Source: Clostridiales bacterium UBA3259
Lineage (GTDB): Bacteria > Bacillota_A > Clostridia > Oscillospirales > Oscillospiraceae
NCBI GenBank assembly: GCA_002362625.1
Contig: DEUP01000033.1
Span: 109,888-150,224 of the forward strand
DNA: 40,337 nt
Direction: 5' to 3'
Numbering within the stretch: the stretch's first letter is position 1; each line of letters starts with the position of its first letter. The notes under the pieces were generated by a model that did not search any database, was not told the DNA's origin, and worked only from the letters and a program-made list of their open reading frames with translations. Both the position numbers and the translations under genes were made by a program. Below, piece by piece: positions 1-8,541 of this stretch.

Positions 1-704
1 TGCTCTCGGCAAATCATAGCGAGACGGCCCGTGTTGGAACTTGTGAGGTCTCCGACAACGACCATTGCCTGACAGGAGCGGCTCAGGAAGGCTGCTTCAT
101 TTTGCCTATACTCAGTTGCTTTACATATTGTATCAAAAATTTGCAAGTTAGTAAACTCTTTTTTTGCAAATTGGGCGCACGATTTCCACAAAGATTCCGT
201 AGAAGTTGTCTGTGAAACTATGCAAATTGACAAATCCTTAAGATTTTCTTGAGAGGCAGCCCAGCTTTCCAGGTCCTCCCGGGACTCAAAAACCTTACAT
301 TGACCGCACCAGCCCGCGATTCCCTCCACCTCCGGATGGGAGGCGGTGCCAATAATGACAGGAAGCCGTCCCTCCGCCTCCGCGCCGCTCACAATGCCGT
401 GGATCCGCTTGACGAAGGGGCAGGTGGCGTCTATGATTTCCACGCCGCGGTTTTCCAGCCGCCGGTAAATCTCCCGGCCCACGCCGTGGGAGCGGATAAT
501 TACCGTATCTCCCGGATTCGCCTCCTCTGGGGTATCGATCACATGGACGCCCAGCCGGCAGAACCTGTCCACCACATGCCGGTTATGGATAATCGGCCCC
601 AGGGTGACCACCCGCTTCCCCTGAGCGGCGGCCTGCTCCACCATTTCCACCGCCCGGTTCACGCCGAAGCAGAACCCGGCGCTTTTTGCTAACCGAATGC
701 TCAC
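1..704 (-). CDS. ispH: 4-hydroxy-3-methylbut-2-enyl diphosphate reductase (IspH/LytB), partial, 3' end off the window
   Basis: Last step of the non-mevalonate isoprenoid pathway: reduction of HMBPP to IPP and DMAPP using a [4Fe-4S] cluster. I translated the minus strand from a GTG at 704; 234 residues are visible before the window edge. The three cluster cysteines are present (about C12 in AGFCFGV, C95 in DATCPFV, C194 in DTICKATEYRQ), with the substrate-binding histidines in IIHNRHVV, RSHGV and ASHPEV and the SQTTST and LTSSNTGRL motifs. The GTG directly follows the cmk stop, with AGGAAGGTG just upstream, so the two are co-transcribed and probably translationally coupled. In Clostridia IspH is often fused to S1 RNA-binding domains; whether that is so here lies outside the window. 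Positions 121-250 are about 32% GC, far below the rest of the gene. Confidence 0.95.
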   Translation of the reverse strand, partial: MSIRLAKSAGFCFGVNRAVEMVEQAAAQGKRVVTLGPIIHNRHVVDRFCRLGVHVIDTPEEANPGDTVIIRSHGVGREIYRRLENRGVEIIDATCPFVKRIHGIVSGAEAEGRLPVIIGTASHPEVEGIAGWCGQCKVFESREDLESWAASQENLKDLSICIVSQTTSTESLWKSCAQFAKKEFTNLQIFDTICKATEYRQNEAAFLSRSCQAMVVVGDLTSSNTGRLAMICRE

Positions 705-1382
705 TTATTTCACCTTCCTCGCCACGATCTCCTTCATGGCAGTAAGGGTCTCGGCAATATTCAGTTCGGAAGTGTCCAGCTTCACAGAATCCCGGGCCAT
801 TTTCAGAGGCGCCACCTCCCGGTGGGTGTCCTGATAGTCCCGCTGCTGGATCTCCTTCAGGATCTGGTCGAAGTTCGCCTTCTGTCCCTTTTCCAGAAGT
901 TCCTTGGTGCGGCGACCCGCCCGGACCTCGGGAGAGGCGGTGAGGAAAATCTTCACCGTGGCCTTGGGCAGCACCACCGTGCCGATGTCCCGGCCATCCA
1001 TGACCACATCGTACTCCTCCGCCACCTGGCGCTGCATGTCCAGCAGCATCTCCCGGACGATTGGATGAGCGGAAACAATACTGGCCTTCTGGGAAATTTC
1101 CTGGGTTCGGATATCGTCCGTCACATCCATGCCGTTCATAATCATGTGCTGAAGGCCCTCTTCATCGTATTCGATTCTGATGGTCAGCTCGTCGATGTAC
1201 CGCTTGATGCCGTCGACGTCCTTGGGCGACACACCCCAAAGGTCGAAAAAGTATGCAACCGTCCGGTAAATCGCCCCGGTGTCCACATAGCGGTAGCCCA
1301 GCTCCCGGGCAAGCCGCCGGGCCAGGGTGCTTTTGCCCGCGCCGGCAGGGCCGTCAATGGCTACGGAAATTCTCTTTGTCAT
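705..1382 (-). CDS. cmk: Cytidylate kinase
   Basis: Phosphorylates CMP and dCMP with ATP in pyrimidine nucleotide metabolism; cytosolic. The 225-residue product has the P-loop GPAGAGKST near residue 10, the DTGAIYR motif, GRDIGTVV and an arginine-rich lid, all characteristic of bacterial Cmk, and is the usual length. The reading frame is open for nine more codons upstream (to 1409), but the ATG at 1382 is preferred because AAGGAGAAG lies 7 nt before it and the protein then begins like other Cmk proteins (MTKRISVAIDGPAG). It sits between a sigma-like gene and ispH; cmk-ispH neighbours are common in Firmicutes. Confidence 0.95.
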   Translation of the reverse strand: MTKRISVAIDGPAGAGKSTLARRLARELGYRYVDTGAIYRTVAYFFDLWGVSPKDVDGIKRYIDELTIRIEYDEEGLQHMIMNGMDVTDDIRTQEISQKASIVSAHPIVREMLLDMQRQVAEEYDVVMDGRDIGTVVLPKATVKIFLTASPEVRAGRRTKELLEKGQKANFDQILKEIQQRDYQDTHREVAPLKMARDSVKLDTSELNIAETLTAMKEIVARKVK

Positions 1383-1409
1383 AGGATTCTTCTCCTTATA
1401 TTCGCGCAT

Positions 1410-2444
1410 TTATTGATTTCTCAGCTTTGCCAGAACGGCGGCCTCCCGGGCCACCACCTCGTTTGGTGTCAGTCCTAACCGTCTGCCTGTTTCCTCAGGG
1501 GAAAGGGGTCTCCCGCCCTCCAAACCATAGCGAAGGGTCAGAAGCTGGCTGTCCTTCCCGCTCAGGCCGGACAGCAGATCCAGAATTCTCTGGCGCATCT
1601 GGAAGGCCGCCGTATCCTCTACCGCCTGCTCTTCCGCCTCTTTCTCTTCCTCCGGCTCCGGCTGGCGCTTAGCCTGGGAGAGCATACGGGCGTCGTCCAG
1701 CATCTTCTTCACGACCTCCGTTTCTTCCACGGTCATGTGAAGGCTCTCCGCCATTTCTTCCAGAGTGGCATTCCGTCCCAGCTCTCCCAAGAGCCGCTCG
1801 TCCACCGAACGGTAGTCCTCCAAAGACTGCCGCATCCGTTCCCCCATGCCGTTTTCCCGGGCCTGAATCAGCAGGGCCTTTTCCATGGCAAAGGCGATCC
1901 AGTAGTCCCGCCTTGCGGGGTAGTCGCCGCCCTCATAGCCGCACAGGCTCTGCCACAGCCCCAGGCTCCCCTCCTGGATCAGATCCAGGAGCAGCACGCC
2001 CTTTCCGGCCATCGACTCCGCAAAGGAGATTACCCGGCTCAGGCCCAGGTTTGCCAGCTGCTGACGCGCCTGCTCGTCTCCCCGGGCGCATTCTTCCGCT
2101 AACAGCCGTTCATCCCCGAAGGCCGGGGCTGCCGCCACTTCCTCCAAAAAGCGCCGCAGGGGATCCTCCGGCTCCAGCTCTGTGAGCCGGCTGCCTCCCT
2201 TGACGAACTGCTTTTCCTGACGCAGACGCAGGGCCGCTTCTCCCTTCCCCGGGCCGGGAAGATCAGAAACATCCAACAGAAGGCCCTGTTCCTCCATGTC
2301 CAGGAAGGCATCCTCCAGCGCTTCCTCCGGCTGCCCCTCCATGACGGTGAGAAAGGCGGCGGCGGAGATCCGCTCTCCCGGCTTTCTTCCCTTTAACAGG
2401 CCCTCCCAGGGGCTTTCATCCAGGGAAAAATCCCATTCATTCAT
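1410..2444 (-). CDS. Degenerate sigma-70-like protein with a region 1.1-like N-terminus
   Basis: A 344-residue protein of sigma-70 layout whose promoter-reading segments are eroded. Residues about 20-60 resemble sigma-A region 1.1 (GERISAAAF ... LEEQG-type helix), followed by a region 1.2-like DPLRRFLEEV, a core-binding region 2 (LLLDLIQEGSLGLWQSL), a region 3-like LGRNATLEEMAESLHM and a region 4-like C-terminus. The -10-reading helix (usually YATWWIRQAI) is replaced by RRDYWIAFAMEKAL, and the -35-reading helix (usually RERIRQIE) by PNEVVAREAA. The start at 2444 follows GGAGG and overlaps the upstream sigma gene by 8 nt. Core RNA polymerase binding looks possible and sequence-specific promoter recognition unlikely; an anti-sigma, sigma-partner or relic role is inference. 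Confidence 0.75.
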   Translation of the reverse strand: MNEWDFSLDESPWEGLLKGRKPGERISAAAFLTVMEGQPEEALEDAFLDMEEQGLLLDVSDLPGPGKGEAALRLRQEKQFVKGGSRLTELEPEDPLRRFLEEVAAAPAFGDERLLAEECARGDEQARQQLANLGLSRVISFAESMAGKGVLLLDLIQEGSLGLWQSLCGYEGGDYPARRDYWIAFAMEKALLIQARENGMGERMRQSLEDYRSVDERLLGELGRNATLEEMAESLHMTVEETEVVKKMLDDARMLSQAKRQPEPEEEKEAEEQAVEDTAAFQMRQRILDLLSGLSGKDSQLLTLRYGLEGGRPLSPEETGRRLGLTPNEVVAREAAVLAKLRNQ

Positions 2445-3309
2445 TGAGAAAATCCTCCATTCCCAGGCTTCGGCCCATTTTTTGCAGCTTATCCATGGCC
2501 TGTCGTTCGATCTGCCGGGCACGCTCCTTGGAGATCCCCAGCTTTTTTCCAATTTCCTCCAGGGAGTAACAGGTTCCGTCCTCCATGCCGAAGTGGAGAT
2601 ACAGAATCTCCCGCTGACGGGGGGTCAGGGATTCCATCATCCGCTCCATGGTTTCCTCCAGCTCCCGGCGTACCAACGCGCCGTAGGGCTGAAGGGCCTG
2701 CCGGTCTTCCAGCAGGGTGTAAAGCGTCCCGTCCTCTCCTTCTCCCGTGGGGATGTCCAGGGAGCTGACCTCCGGGGTCAGCTGGATCAGCTGGCGCACC
2801 TTGCTTTCCGGGATTCCGCTTTTTTCCGCAATGGCCTCCGGCGTCGGCTCCTCACCGGTTTCCTGGGTCAGCGCCGAACGTACGGCGGCCACCTTGCGCA
2901 TCCGTTCCGCCGTATGGGTAGGCACCCGGATGGAGCTGCCATGCTCCAAAACGCACTGGGACACGCACTTGCGGATCCATTTGGTAGCATAGGTGGAAAA
3001 CCGCAGATCCCGGGTATAGTCAAACTTCCGGGCAGCGGCGATCAGCCCGATGCTCCCCTCCTGAATCAGGTCCAGCAGAGGCACCCCACGGCCCGCGTAT
3101 TCCTTGGCAATGGACACCACCAGCCGCAGGTTGGAGCCTGTCATCTTCCGGACGGCTTCCTCATCCCCCTGGGCGCAGCGCTGCGCCAGTGTCCGCTCTT
3201 CCTCCGGTGTCAGCCTTGGGTACTCCTGCAGCTCCTGAAGGAACTGGCGTGCGTCTTCCTCCCCGGTGCTGATGGGCACTTCCTGCTGCCCCGCCAATAC
3301 GTCGGTCAT
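2437..3309 (-). CDS. RpoD-like sigma-70 factor lacking region 1.1
   Basis: Directs RNA polymerase to promoters. The 290-residue protein has region 1.2/2 (NLRLVVSIAKEYAGRG, LLDLIQEGSIGLI), region 3 and a complete region 4 with the helix-turn-helix ISKERARQIE. It follows dnaG with a 4-nt ATGA overlap, the usual rpoD position of the macromolecular synthesis operon. It is short for a primary sigma, has no region 1.1, and the -10-reading helix reads YATKWIRKCVSQ where housekeeping sigmas read YATWWIRQAIT: residue 110 is Lys instead of the first Trp and residue 114 Lys instead of Gln. The call as sigma factor is secure; whether it is the housekeeping factor is open. AAAGGAA lies 8 nt before the ATG. 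Confidence 0.9.
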   Translation of the reverse strand: MTDVLAGQQEVPISTGEEDARQFLQELQEYPRLTPEEERTLAQRCAQGDEEAVRKMTGSNLRLVVSIAKEYAGRGVPLLDLIQEGSIGLIAAARKFDYTRDLRFSTYATKWIRKCVSQCVLEHGSSIRVPTHTAERMRKVAAVRSALTQETGEEPTPEAIAEKSGIPESKVRQLIQLTPEVSSLDIPTGEGEDGTLYTLLEDRQALQPYGALVRRELEETMERMMESLTPRQREILYLHFGMEDGTCYSLEEIGKKLGISKERARQIERQAMDKLQKMGRSLGMEDFLNE

Positions 3310-5060
3310 TGCTTGATTCCTTTTCTTTCCTTCATTTTATTGCGCAGGGCCAGAAGATCATCCTCTGTGGACACCCTGCCCGCCTGATATTCCCGTCCGA
3401 TGGTGCGGACGCAGTCCCGGAAGGCCTCCTCGTTCACCGGCCCGGTCTGCCGCTGGGCAATTCCCGCGATGTGGGACATCTCCTCCGGTGTCAGCTCCGT
3501 GAGGCCGCCGATGCTGACCTCCAATCCCTGCTTTTCCCGCTGCGCCAGCTGAGAAAATACCTTTCCCAATAAGGGCGAGGAAAACATTTCCTCCCTCAAA
3601 TCTTCCGCCTGTCCCAGCAGCGCCGGCTCCTGTAAGCACATAGACAGCACCATTTCCTCTGCCATGGCGGATTTCATATTGTCATAGCGAATGCTGCGGC
3701 TCTTGGGCTGAAGCTTCCGGGCCGGAGACAGGTCAATCTTTTCCTGCTGCTTTTTCTCCCGGGCCAGGCGGCGCTTTCTCGCCCGTTCCACTTCCAGCTT
3801 CATGGCCTCCAGGCTGATTTTCGCCGTTTCCGCCACCCGTCCGCTGTAGACCTCCCGCTGGACAGAGCTTGGCAGTGTGCAGATCAGCTCCGCGGATTCC
3901 TGCAAATATTTGACCTTCTGGTCGTCGTCCCGGAGATCATATTTTTTGAAAATGGCCCCCAGCTGGTATTCCACCCGGTTGGAGGATTCCTCCAGCAGCA
4001 GCCGAAACCGATCCGCCCCGAACTTCTTTAAAAATTCATCGGGATCCTTGGCGTCCCGCATTTTCAGCACCTTCACCTGAAGGCCTGCCTTTTCCAGGAT
4101 GGGAATGGCCCGCTGGGTAGCATTCTGTCCGGCATCGTCCCCATCGTAAATCAGCACTACCTGGTCGGTGTACCGGCTGAGCAGCGCTGCGCCGTCCTCT
4201 GTCAGGGCGGTGCCCAGAGAGGCCACCGCGCAGTCAAAGCCGTACTGATGCAGGGCAATGGCGTCCATGTACCCTTCTACCAGAATCAGATACCCAAGCT
4301 TGCTTTTCTTGGCAAGATTCAGGGCAAACAGGTTTTTCCGCTTGTTAAAAATCAGGGTTTCCGGGGAGTTTAAGTACTTGGCGGCGTTGGGGTCCTGACT
4401 GTTCATAATCCGCCCGCCGAAGCCGATCACGTTTCCCCGGACGTCAATAATCGGGAACATGAGCCGATCCCGAAACCGGTCAAACAGATTCCCGTTTTTC
4501 CGGGAAACGGTCACCAGCCCCGAGTCCCGCAGCTCCTGATCGGTATAGCCCCTTCCCCGGAGGGCGTCCACCAGACTTGTCCAGCTGTCGGGGGCGTAGC
4601 CGATGCCGAATTTGGTCATAGTCCCCTTGGACATACCCCGGTTCAGGGCGTATTCCAGGGCCGCTTTTCCTCCCGGGGCATACAGCTGGCTGTGGTAGAA
4701 CCGGGCGGCCTCCTTATGAAGCGCCCACAGCCGCTCCTGCTGACGGTAGCGGCTTTGATACTGCTCGTCCTCCGGCACCTCCATCCCCGCCCGCTTTGCC
4801 AGGGCACGGACAGCGTCGGGATAGCTCAGGCCTTCAATCTCCATCTGGAAGTTGATGACGCCGCCTCCCTTATGGCAGCCAAAGCAGTAGTAAATTCCCT
4901 TGTCCGGGGATACGGAAAAGGAGGCGGTCTTCTCCCCATGGAAGGGGCACAATCCGAACAGGTTAGAGCCGGAACGGCGCAGGGTCACATACTGTCCAAC
5001 CACATCCTCAATGGGGTTTCGTGCCGTCAGCTCATCCAAAAACGCGGGAGGAAATGCCAT
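3306..5060 (-). CDS. dnaG: DNA primase
   Basis: Synthesises RNA primers for replication at the fork with the DnaB helicase. The 584-residue product has the N-terminal CHC2 zinc finger (C38, H41, C59, C62 in CPFHGEK ... YYCFGCHKGG), the catalytic core (RFRDRLMFPI, GFGGR) and a Toprim domain with VEGYMD and YDGDDAGQNA, whose acidic residues bind metal. The C-terminal third is a helicase-binding-type region of normal length. The ATG is preceded by AAAGGAG at 8-9 nt. It overlaps the next gene (sigma factor) by 4 nt and follows dgt after a 62-bp gap. rpsU, the classical first gene of this operon, is instead at 28.3 kb. Confidence 0.97.
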   Translation of the reverse strand: MAFPPAFLDELTARNPIEDVVGQYVTLRRSGSNLFGLCPFHGEKTASFSVSPDKGIYYCFGCHKGGGVINFQMEIEGLSYPDAVRALAKRAGMEVPEDEQYQSRYRQQERLWALHKEAARFYHSQLYAPGGKAALEYALNRGMSKGTMTKFGIGYAPDSWTSLVDALRGRGYTDQELRDSGLVTVSRKNGNLFDRFRDRLMFPIIDVRGNVIGFGGRIMNSQDPNAAKYLNSPETLIFNKRKNLFALNLAKKSKLGYLILVEGYMDAIALHQYGFDCAVASLGTALTEDGAALLSRYTDQVVLIYDGDDAGQNATQRAIPILEKAGLQVKVLKMRDAKDPDEFLKKFGADRFRLLLEESSNRVEYQLGAIFKKYDLRDDDQKVKYLQESAELICTLPSSVQREVYSGRVAETAKISLEAMKLEVERARKRRLAREKKQQEKIDLSPARKLQPKSRSIRYDNMKSAMAEEMVLSMCLQEPALLGQAEDLREEMFSSPLLGKVFSQLAQREKQGLEVSIGGLTELTPEEMSHIAGIAQRQTGPVNEEAFRDCVRTIGREYQAGRVSTEDDLLALRNKMKERKGIKQ

Positions 5061-5122
5061 AAAACCAGCTCCTTTCCTGATAAATCCTTTTCCCAGGGCT
5101 TCAGAGAGTACATTATATCACA

Positions 5123-6136
5123 TTATCCACGAACTTGCCAGCCTGCGGGGATAAAAATTTCGGTATATTTGTCAACGGCGTAGTTATCCGTCATACCGGC
5201 GATGTAGTCGCATACCGTCCGCTCCATGCCGTCAAAGGACAGCTGGGGCTGAAAGTCATCCGGCAGGGCCTCCGGGTGGCCCACATAATATTCAAAGAGA
5301 CGGCACAGCATCTCCTTCGCCTTGCTCTCCTCCCCCTTGGCCACGGGGTTGCGGTAAACACGCTCAAACATAAACGCCCGCAGATCCTTCAGCGCCTTCT
5401 CCACCTCCGGTGACAGGCACACCGTATCCGCCCGGGTGGATTCTTTAATGATATCCGTCACCAGGGTATTGATCCGGCTGCTGTGGTCGTGGCCCAAAAC
5501 ATCCGAAATTGACGGGGGAATGTCGTCGTTGCACAGGATTCCCGCCCGGATGGCGTCGTCAATGTCGTGGTTCACATAGGCGATCTGGTCGGAGCGGCGG
5601 ACAATGATCCCCTCTAAGGTATTGGGCCAGGGATCCCCTGTGTGGCAGAGGATGCCGTTGCGCACTTCGTTGGTCAGATTCAGGCCCTGGCCGTCCTTTT
5701 CCAGGTAGTCCACCACCCGGAGGCTCTGCTCATTGTGGCAGAAGGGCTTCCCCAGGCACTGGGTCAGGGCCGCCTCTCCCGCGTGGCCGAAGGGGGTATG
5801 TCCTAAGTCATGGCCCATGGCGATGGCCTCCGCCAGGTCCTCATTCAATGCCAGCGCCCGGGAAATGGTGCTGGCAATCCGGGCCACCTCCAGAGTGTGG
5901 GTCATCCGGGTGCGGTAGTGGTCTCCCTCAGGCCGGAGAAACACCTGGGTCTTGTGCATCAGCCGCCGGAAGGCCTTGCTGTGGACGATCCGGTCAATGT
6001 CCCGCTGATAGCAGGTGCGCACATCTCCCTCCCGTTCCGGCTCCTCCCGAGGACGTCCTCTGCTTCTGTCCGCAAAGGCCGCCTTAGGATTTAAACGCCG
6101 ATGCTCTTGCCGCTCCAATTCCTCCCGTACTGTCAT
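5123..6136 (-). CDS. dgt: dGTP triphosphohydrolase-like HD-domain protein
   Basis: Family hydrolyses dNTPs (dGTP preferred) to the nucleoside and tripolyphosphate, affecting dNTP pools. The 337-residue protein carries the HD-domain metal ligands in order: H in RLMHKTQVF, the THTLEVARI helix, HD in AMGHDLGHTPFGHAGE, and a later D in YVNHDIDDAI. The length matches the dGTPase-like short subfamily found next to dnaG in Clostridia. The ATG has GGGAGAAGG upstream and lies 18 nt after the yigZ stop. Exact nucleotide preference cannot be read from sequence. Confidence 0.92.
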   Translation of the reverse strand: MTVREELERQEHRRLNPKAAFADRSRGRPREEPEREGDVRTCYQRDIDRIVHSKAFRRLMHKTQVFLRPEGDHYRTRMTHTLEVARIASTISRALALNEDLAEAIAMGHDLGHTPFGHAGEAALTQCLGKPFCHNEQSLRVVDYLEKDGQGLNLTNEVRNGILCHTGDPWPNTLEGIIVRRSDQIAYVNHDIDDAIRAGILCNDDIPPSISDVLGHDHSSRINTLVTDIIKESTRADTVCLSPEVEKALKDLRAFMFERVYRNPVAKGEESKAKEMLCRLFEYYVGHPEALPDDFQPQLSFDGMERTVCDYIAGMTDNYAVDKYTEIFIPAGWQVRG

Positions 6137-6154
6137 AGCGATCCTTCTCCCTTC

Positions 6155-6802
6155 TCAGGTCGTTACAGCTTCCTTTGTGTCTATGGGGAACGCCCGGTAC
6201 TCCTGCCCCAGCTCCATAGCCTCCACGGTGCCTGCCGTCATATCGGTCAGCCGTTCCAGAAAGGCCTGGGTCTTCCCTTCCGGGAACAGAACTTCCAGCT
6301 CCACCTCGGCTCCAAAATCCGTCTGCCGGATCACGCCGCCGAAGCCTCCGATTTCCAGCTTCACCCGTTCATAGTAGGGATAGGGGCAAGGCAGATACAG
6401 AGCCGTCCACACCCGCTTCATGGACTTTCCCGCCGCGTCCACGGCGATCTTGGCCCCCCTGGTATAGGCCCGCACCAGGCCTCCAGCTCCCAGGAGAATG
6501 CCCCCAAAGTACCGGGTCACCACACACACCACATTGTACAGCCCCTCCCGCTGCAAAACCTGCAGCATGGGCATTCCCGCGGTGCCTCCCGGTTCCCCGT
6601 CGTCAGAGAACCGGACGGCCCCGTCCCGGATGATATAGGCCCAGCAGTTGTGGGTGGCGTCATAGTGCTTTTTCTTCATTTCCTGGATTCTGGCCAGAGC
6701 CTCTTCTTCCCTTTCCACCGGCCAGATTCTGCCGATAAAGCGGGACTTCTTTTCCACAAATTCGTCCTCGCCGAAGCCGGTGGGCACCAGATATTCCTCC
6801 AA
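6155..6802 (-). CDS. yigZ: YigZ/IMPACT family protein (UPF0029)
   Basis: A 215-residue protein with the UPF0029 N-terminal signature (KKSRFIGRIWPV, ATHNCWAYI, SDDGEPGGTAGMPMLQVL, VVTRYFGGILLGAGGLVRAY) and the smaller C-terminal DUF1949-type domain. Related to eukaryotic IMPACT/YIH1; the bacterial function is not settled, though a role on the ribosome has been proposed for the family. The start is a TTG at 6802, chosen because the protein would otherwise lack its conserved N-terminus and no ATG is available in frame upstream; a GGGGAG lies about 12 nt before it. Located 5 nt after the hflX stop and 18 nt before dgt. Confidence 0.9.
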   Translation of the reverse strand: MEEYLVPTGFGEDEFVEKKSRFIGRIWPVEREEEALARIQEMKKKHYDATHNCWAYIIRDGAVRFSDDGEPGGTAGMPMLQVLQREGLYNVVCVVTRYFGGILLGAGGLVRAYTRGAKIAVDAAGKSMKRVWTALYLPCPYPYYERVKLEIGGFGGVIRQTDFGAEVELEVLFPEGKTQAFLERLTDMTAGTVEAMELGQEYRAFPIDTKEAVTT

Positions 6803-6806
6803 GGGT

Positions 6807-8075
6807 CTACCACTCCCCTACGATATAATCTCTTACTCTTCCATATAAAATATCGTCCACGATGGTCTCCACCTCAATACCCTCGCCGGTGTAGTCCACC
6901 TTCAGGATCTTCGCGCCGTCGTGGAGTGTCTCCACCATGCCTCCCTGGGCATAGGGCAGCCGCAGCAGGACATGGTGCCGAGCGTGCCCCAAACCCATTT
7001 CAATGGCTGCCAGAAGGCCGTCCATGTTCTCTCCGGACTTGGCGGAGATGGACACCACGTTCTCCCCTACCGGAATATCCTCCGGCGATACCAGGTCCGC
7101 CTTGTTGTAGCACCGCAGCACAGGGGTTCCGGGCTTTGCCAGCTTGGCAATGAGCTTTTCCACCACTTCCACGTGTTCCTCCCGGTTTTCGTCGGAGGCG
7201 TCGATGACATGCAGCAGCAGATCGGCGTATTCCAGCTCCTCCAGGGTAGCCCGGAAGGCGTTCACCAAGTGGTGGGGAAGCTTTGCGATAAAGCCCACGG
7301 TGTCAGACAGAATCACATCCAGATTGTCAGAAACCGTCAGGAGCCTTGAGGTGGTGTCCAGGGTGTCAAACAGCCGGTTGTTGGCGGGAATCCCCGCCCC
7401 GGTGAGCTGATTTAAGAGGGTGGACTTTCCGGCGTTGGTGTAGCCCACAATGGCCACCACCGGCACAGAATTCTTCATTCGCCGCTCCCGCTGGACCCCG
7501 CGGACCTTCCGCACCTGCTCCAATTCCTCTTCCAGACGATTAATCCGCTCCCGGATGTGACGGCGGTCGGATTCCAGCTTGGTCTCACCGGGGCCTCGGG
7601 TGCCGATGCCGCCGCCCTGCCGGGAGAGGCTGGCGCCCATGCCGGAGAGCCGGGGCAGCAGATACTTGTATTGGGCCAGCTCCACCTGAAGTCTGCCCTC
7701 CTTGGTTTTGGCCCGCTGGGCAAAGATGTCCAGAATCAGGGCGCTGCGGTCGATCACCGGCACACCGATGATCTCCTCCAGGGCCCGGATGTTTCCGGGA
7801 GACAGCTCATTATCAAAAATTACCATGGTGGAAGCGGTGGCCTCCACCAGCATTTTCACCTCAATGGCCTTTCCCTCGCCGATGAAGGAATGGGCGTCAG
7901 GGGTGTGCCGGTTTTGCAGCACCTTGCCGGTGCAGAAGCCTCCGGCGGTTTCCAGCAGGGCGTCCAGCTCCTCCAGGGTCTCGTCGGTGGCGGTTTGTTC
8001 TTTGGTGAAGCAGTCCGCGTTCAGTCCCACCAGCACCGCACGCTCCTGTACATGTTTTTCAAAATTTGCTTCCAT
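6807..8075 (-). CDS. hflX: Ribosome-associated GTPase HflX
   Basis: A GTPase that binds the 50S subunit and in several bacteria splits stalled or heat-damaged 70S ribosomes. The 422-residue product has the HflX-specific N-terminal domain, the glycine-rich GGIGTRGPGETKLESDRR segment (about 155-171), a coiled-coil helix, and the G domain with P-loop GYTNAGKST at 211-219, DTVGFI and NKAD. The ATG follows GGAGGATAA. First gene of the long operon reaching ispH; a TTGTTC-17-TATACT promoter lies 55-80 nt upstream. Confidence 0.96.
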   Translation of the reverse strand: MEANFEKHVQERAVLVGLNADCFTKEQTATDETLEELDALLETAGGFCTGKVLQNRHTPDAHSFIGEGKAIEVKMLVEATASTMVIFDNELSPGNIRALEEIIGVPVIDRSALILDIFAQRAKTKEGRLQVELAQYKYLLPRLSGMGASLSRQGGGIGTRGPGETKLESDRRHIRERINRLEEELEQVRKVRGVQRERRMKNSVPVVAIVGYTNAGKSTLLNQLTGAGIPANNRLFDTLDTTSRLLTVSDNLDVILSDTVGFIAKLPHHLVNAFRATLEELEYADLLLHVIDASDENREEHVEVVEKLIAKLAKPGTPVLRCYNKADLVSPEDIPVGENVVSISAKSGENMDGLLAAIEMGLGHARHHVLLRLPYAQGGMVETLHDGAKILKVDYTGEGIEVETIVDDILYGRVRDYIVGEW

Positions 8076-8129
8076 TTATCCTCCGTTCCCCAAAATGGGA
8101 TCCTCTCTTATCATTCCATCTTTGCCAAT

Positions 8130-8158
8130 AGTATACCATAGCCTGGCGGTGGGAACAA
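8130..8158 (-). promoter_or_regulatory. Promoter of the hflX operon
   Basis: On the minus strand TTGTTC (8153-8158) and TATACT (8130-8135) are separated by exactly 17 bp, placing the predicted start about 48 nt before the hflX ATG. The rpmE terminator lies just upstream, so this promoter starts a new transcript. Confidence 0.7.
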
Positions 8159-8183
8159 TCTTTTTTCCTGTCAAATGGGAAAT

Positions 8184-8225
8184 AAAAAAAGAAAATCCGC
8201 ACCACGAGACCGTAGTGCGGATTTT
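8184..8225 (-). terminator. Intrinsic terminator after rpmE
   Basis: An 11-bp stem AAAATCCGCAC/GTGCGGATTTT (8192-8202 with 8215-8225) with a 12-nt loop is followed on the minus strand by CTTTTTTT. It lies directly after the rpmE stop. Confidence 0.85.
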
Positions 8226-8234
8226 GTGCATGTC

Positions 8235-8435
8235 TTACTTCAGGCCAAAACGCTTGTTGAAGCGATCAACACGTCCACCGGTGTCAACCAGCTTCTGCTT
8301 GCCGGTATAGAAAGGGTGGCACTTGGAGCAGATTTCAACACGAATGTCCTTCTTGGTAGAACCAGTGGTAAAGACATTGCCGCAGGCACAGCGGATCGTA
8401 GTCTGTTCGTACTTGGGATGGATACCTTCCTTCAT
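8235..8435 (-). CDS. rpmE: Ribosomal protein L31, zinc-binding form
   Basis: Large-subunit protein at the inter-subunit bridge. The 66-residue product starts MKEGIHPKY, the standard L31 start, with AGAGGTGA 7-8 nt upstream; an upstream in-frame ATG adds 16 non-family residues and is not used. Four cysteines (C16, C18, C37, C40, in CACG and CSKC) identify the zinc-binding type, which zinc-limited cells often replace with a cysteine-free paralogue. The gene is monocistronic between its own promoter and terminator. Confidence 0.97.
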   Translation of the reverse strand: MKEGIHPKYEQTTIRCACGNVFTTGSTKKDIRVEICSKCHPFYTGKQKLVDTGGRVDRFNKRFGLK

Positions 8436-8500
8436 TTCGTTCACCTCTTTCTTATCAGTTAAAGGGCATAACTGCCCGAGCAATCTTCAATCGCCCGGAT

Positions 8501-8529
8501 ATCATATCACAGCCCACGAGAAAAAGCAA
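8501..8529 (-). promoter_or_regulatory. Promoter of rpmE
   Basis: TTGCTT (8524-8529) and TATGAT (8501-8506) on the minus strand with a 17-bp spacer; the leader to the rpmE ATG is about 60 nt. Confidence 0.65.
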
Positions 8530-8541
8530 GTGTTTTTTTCA

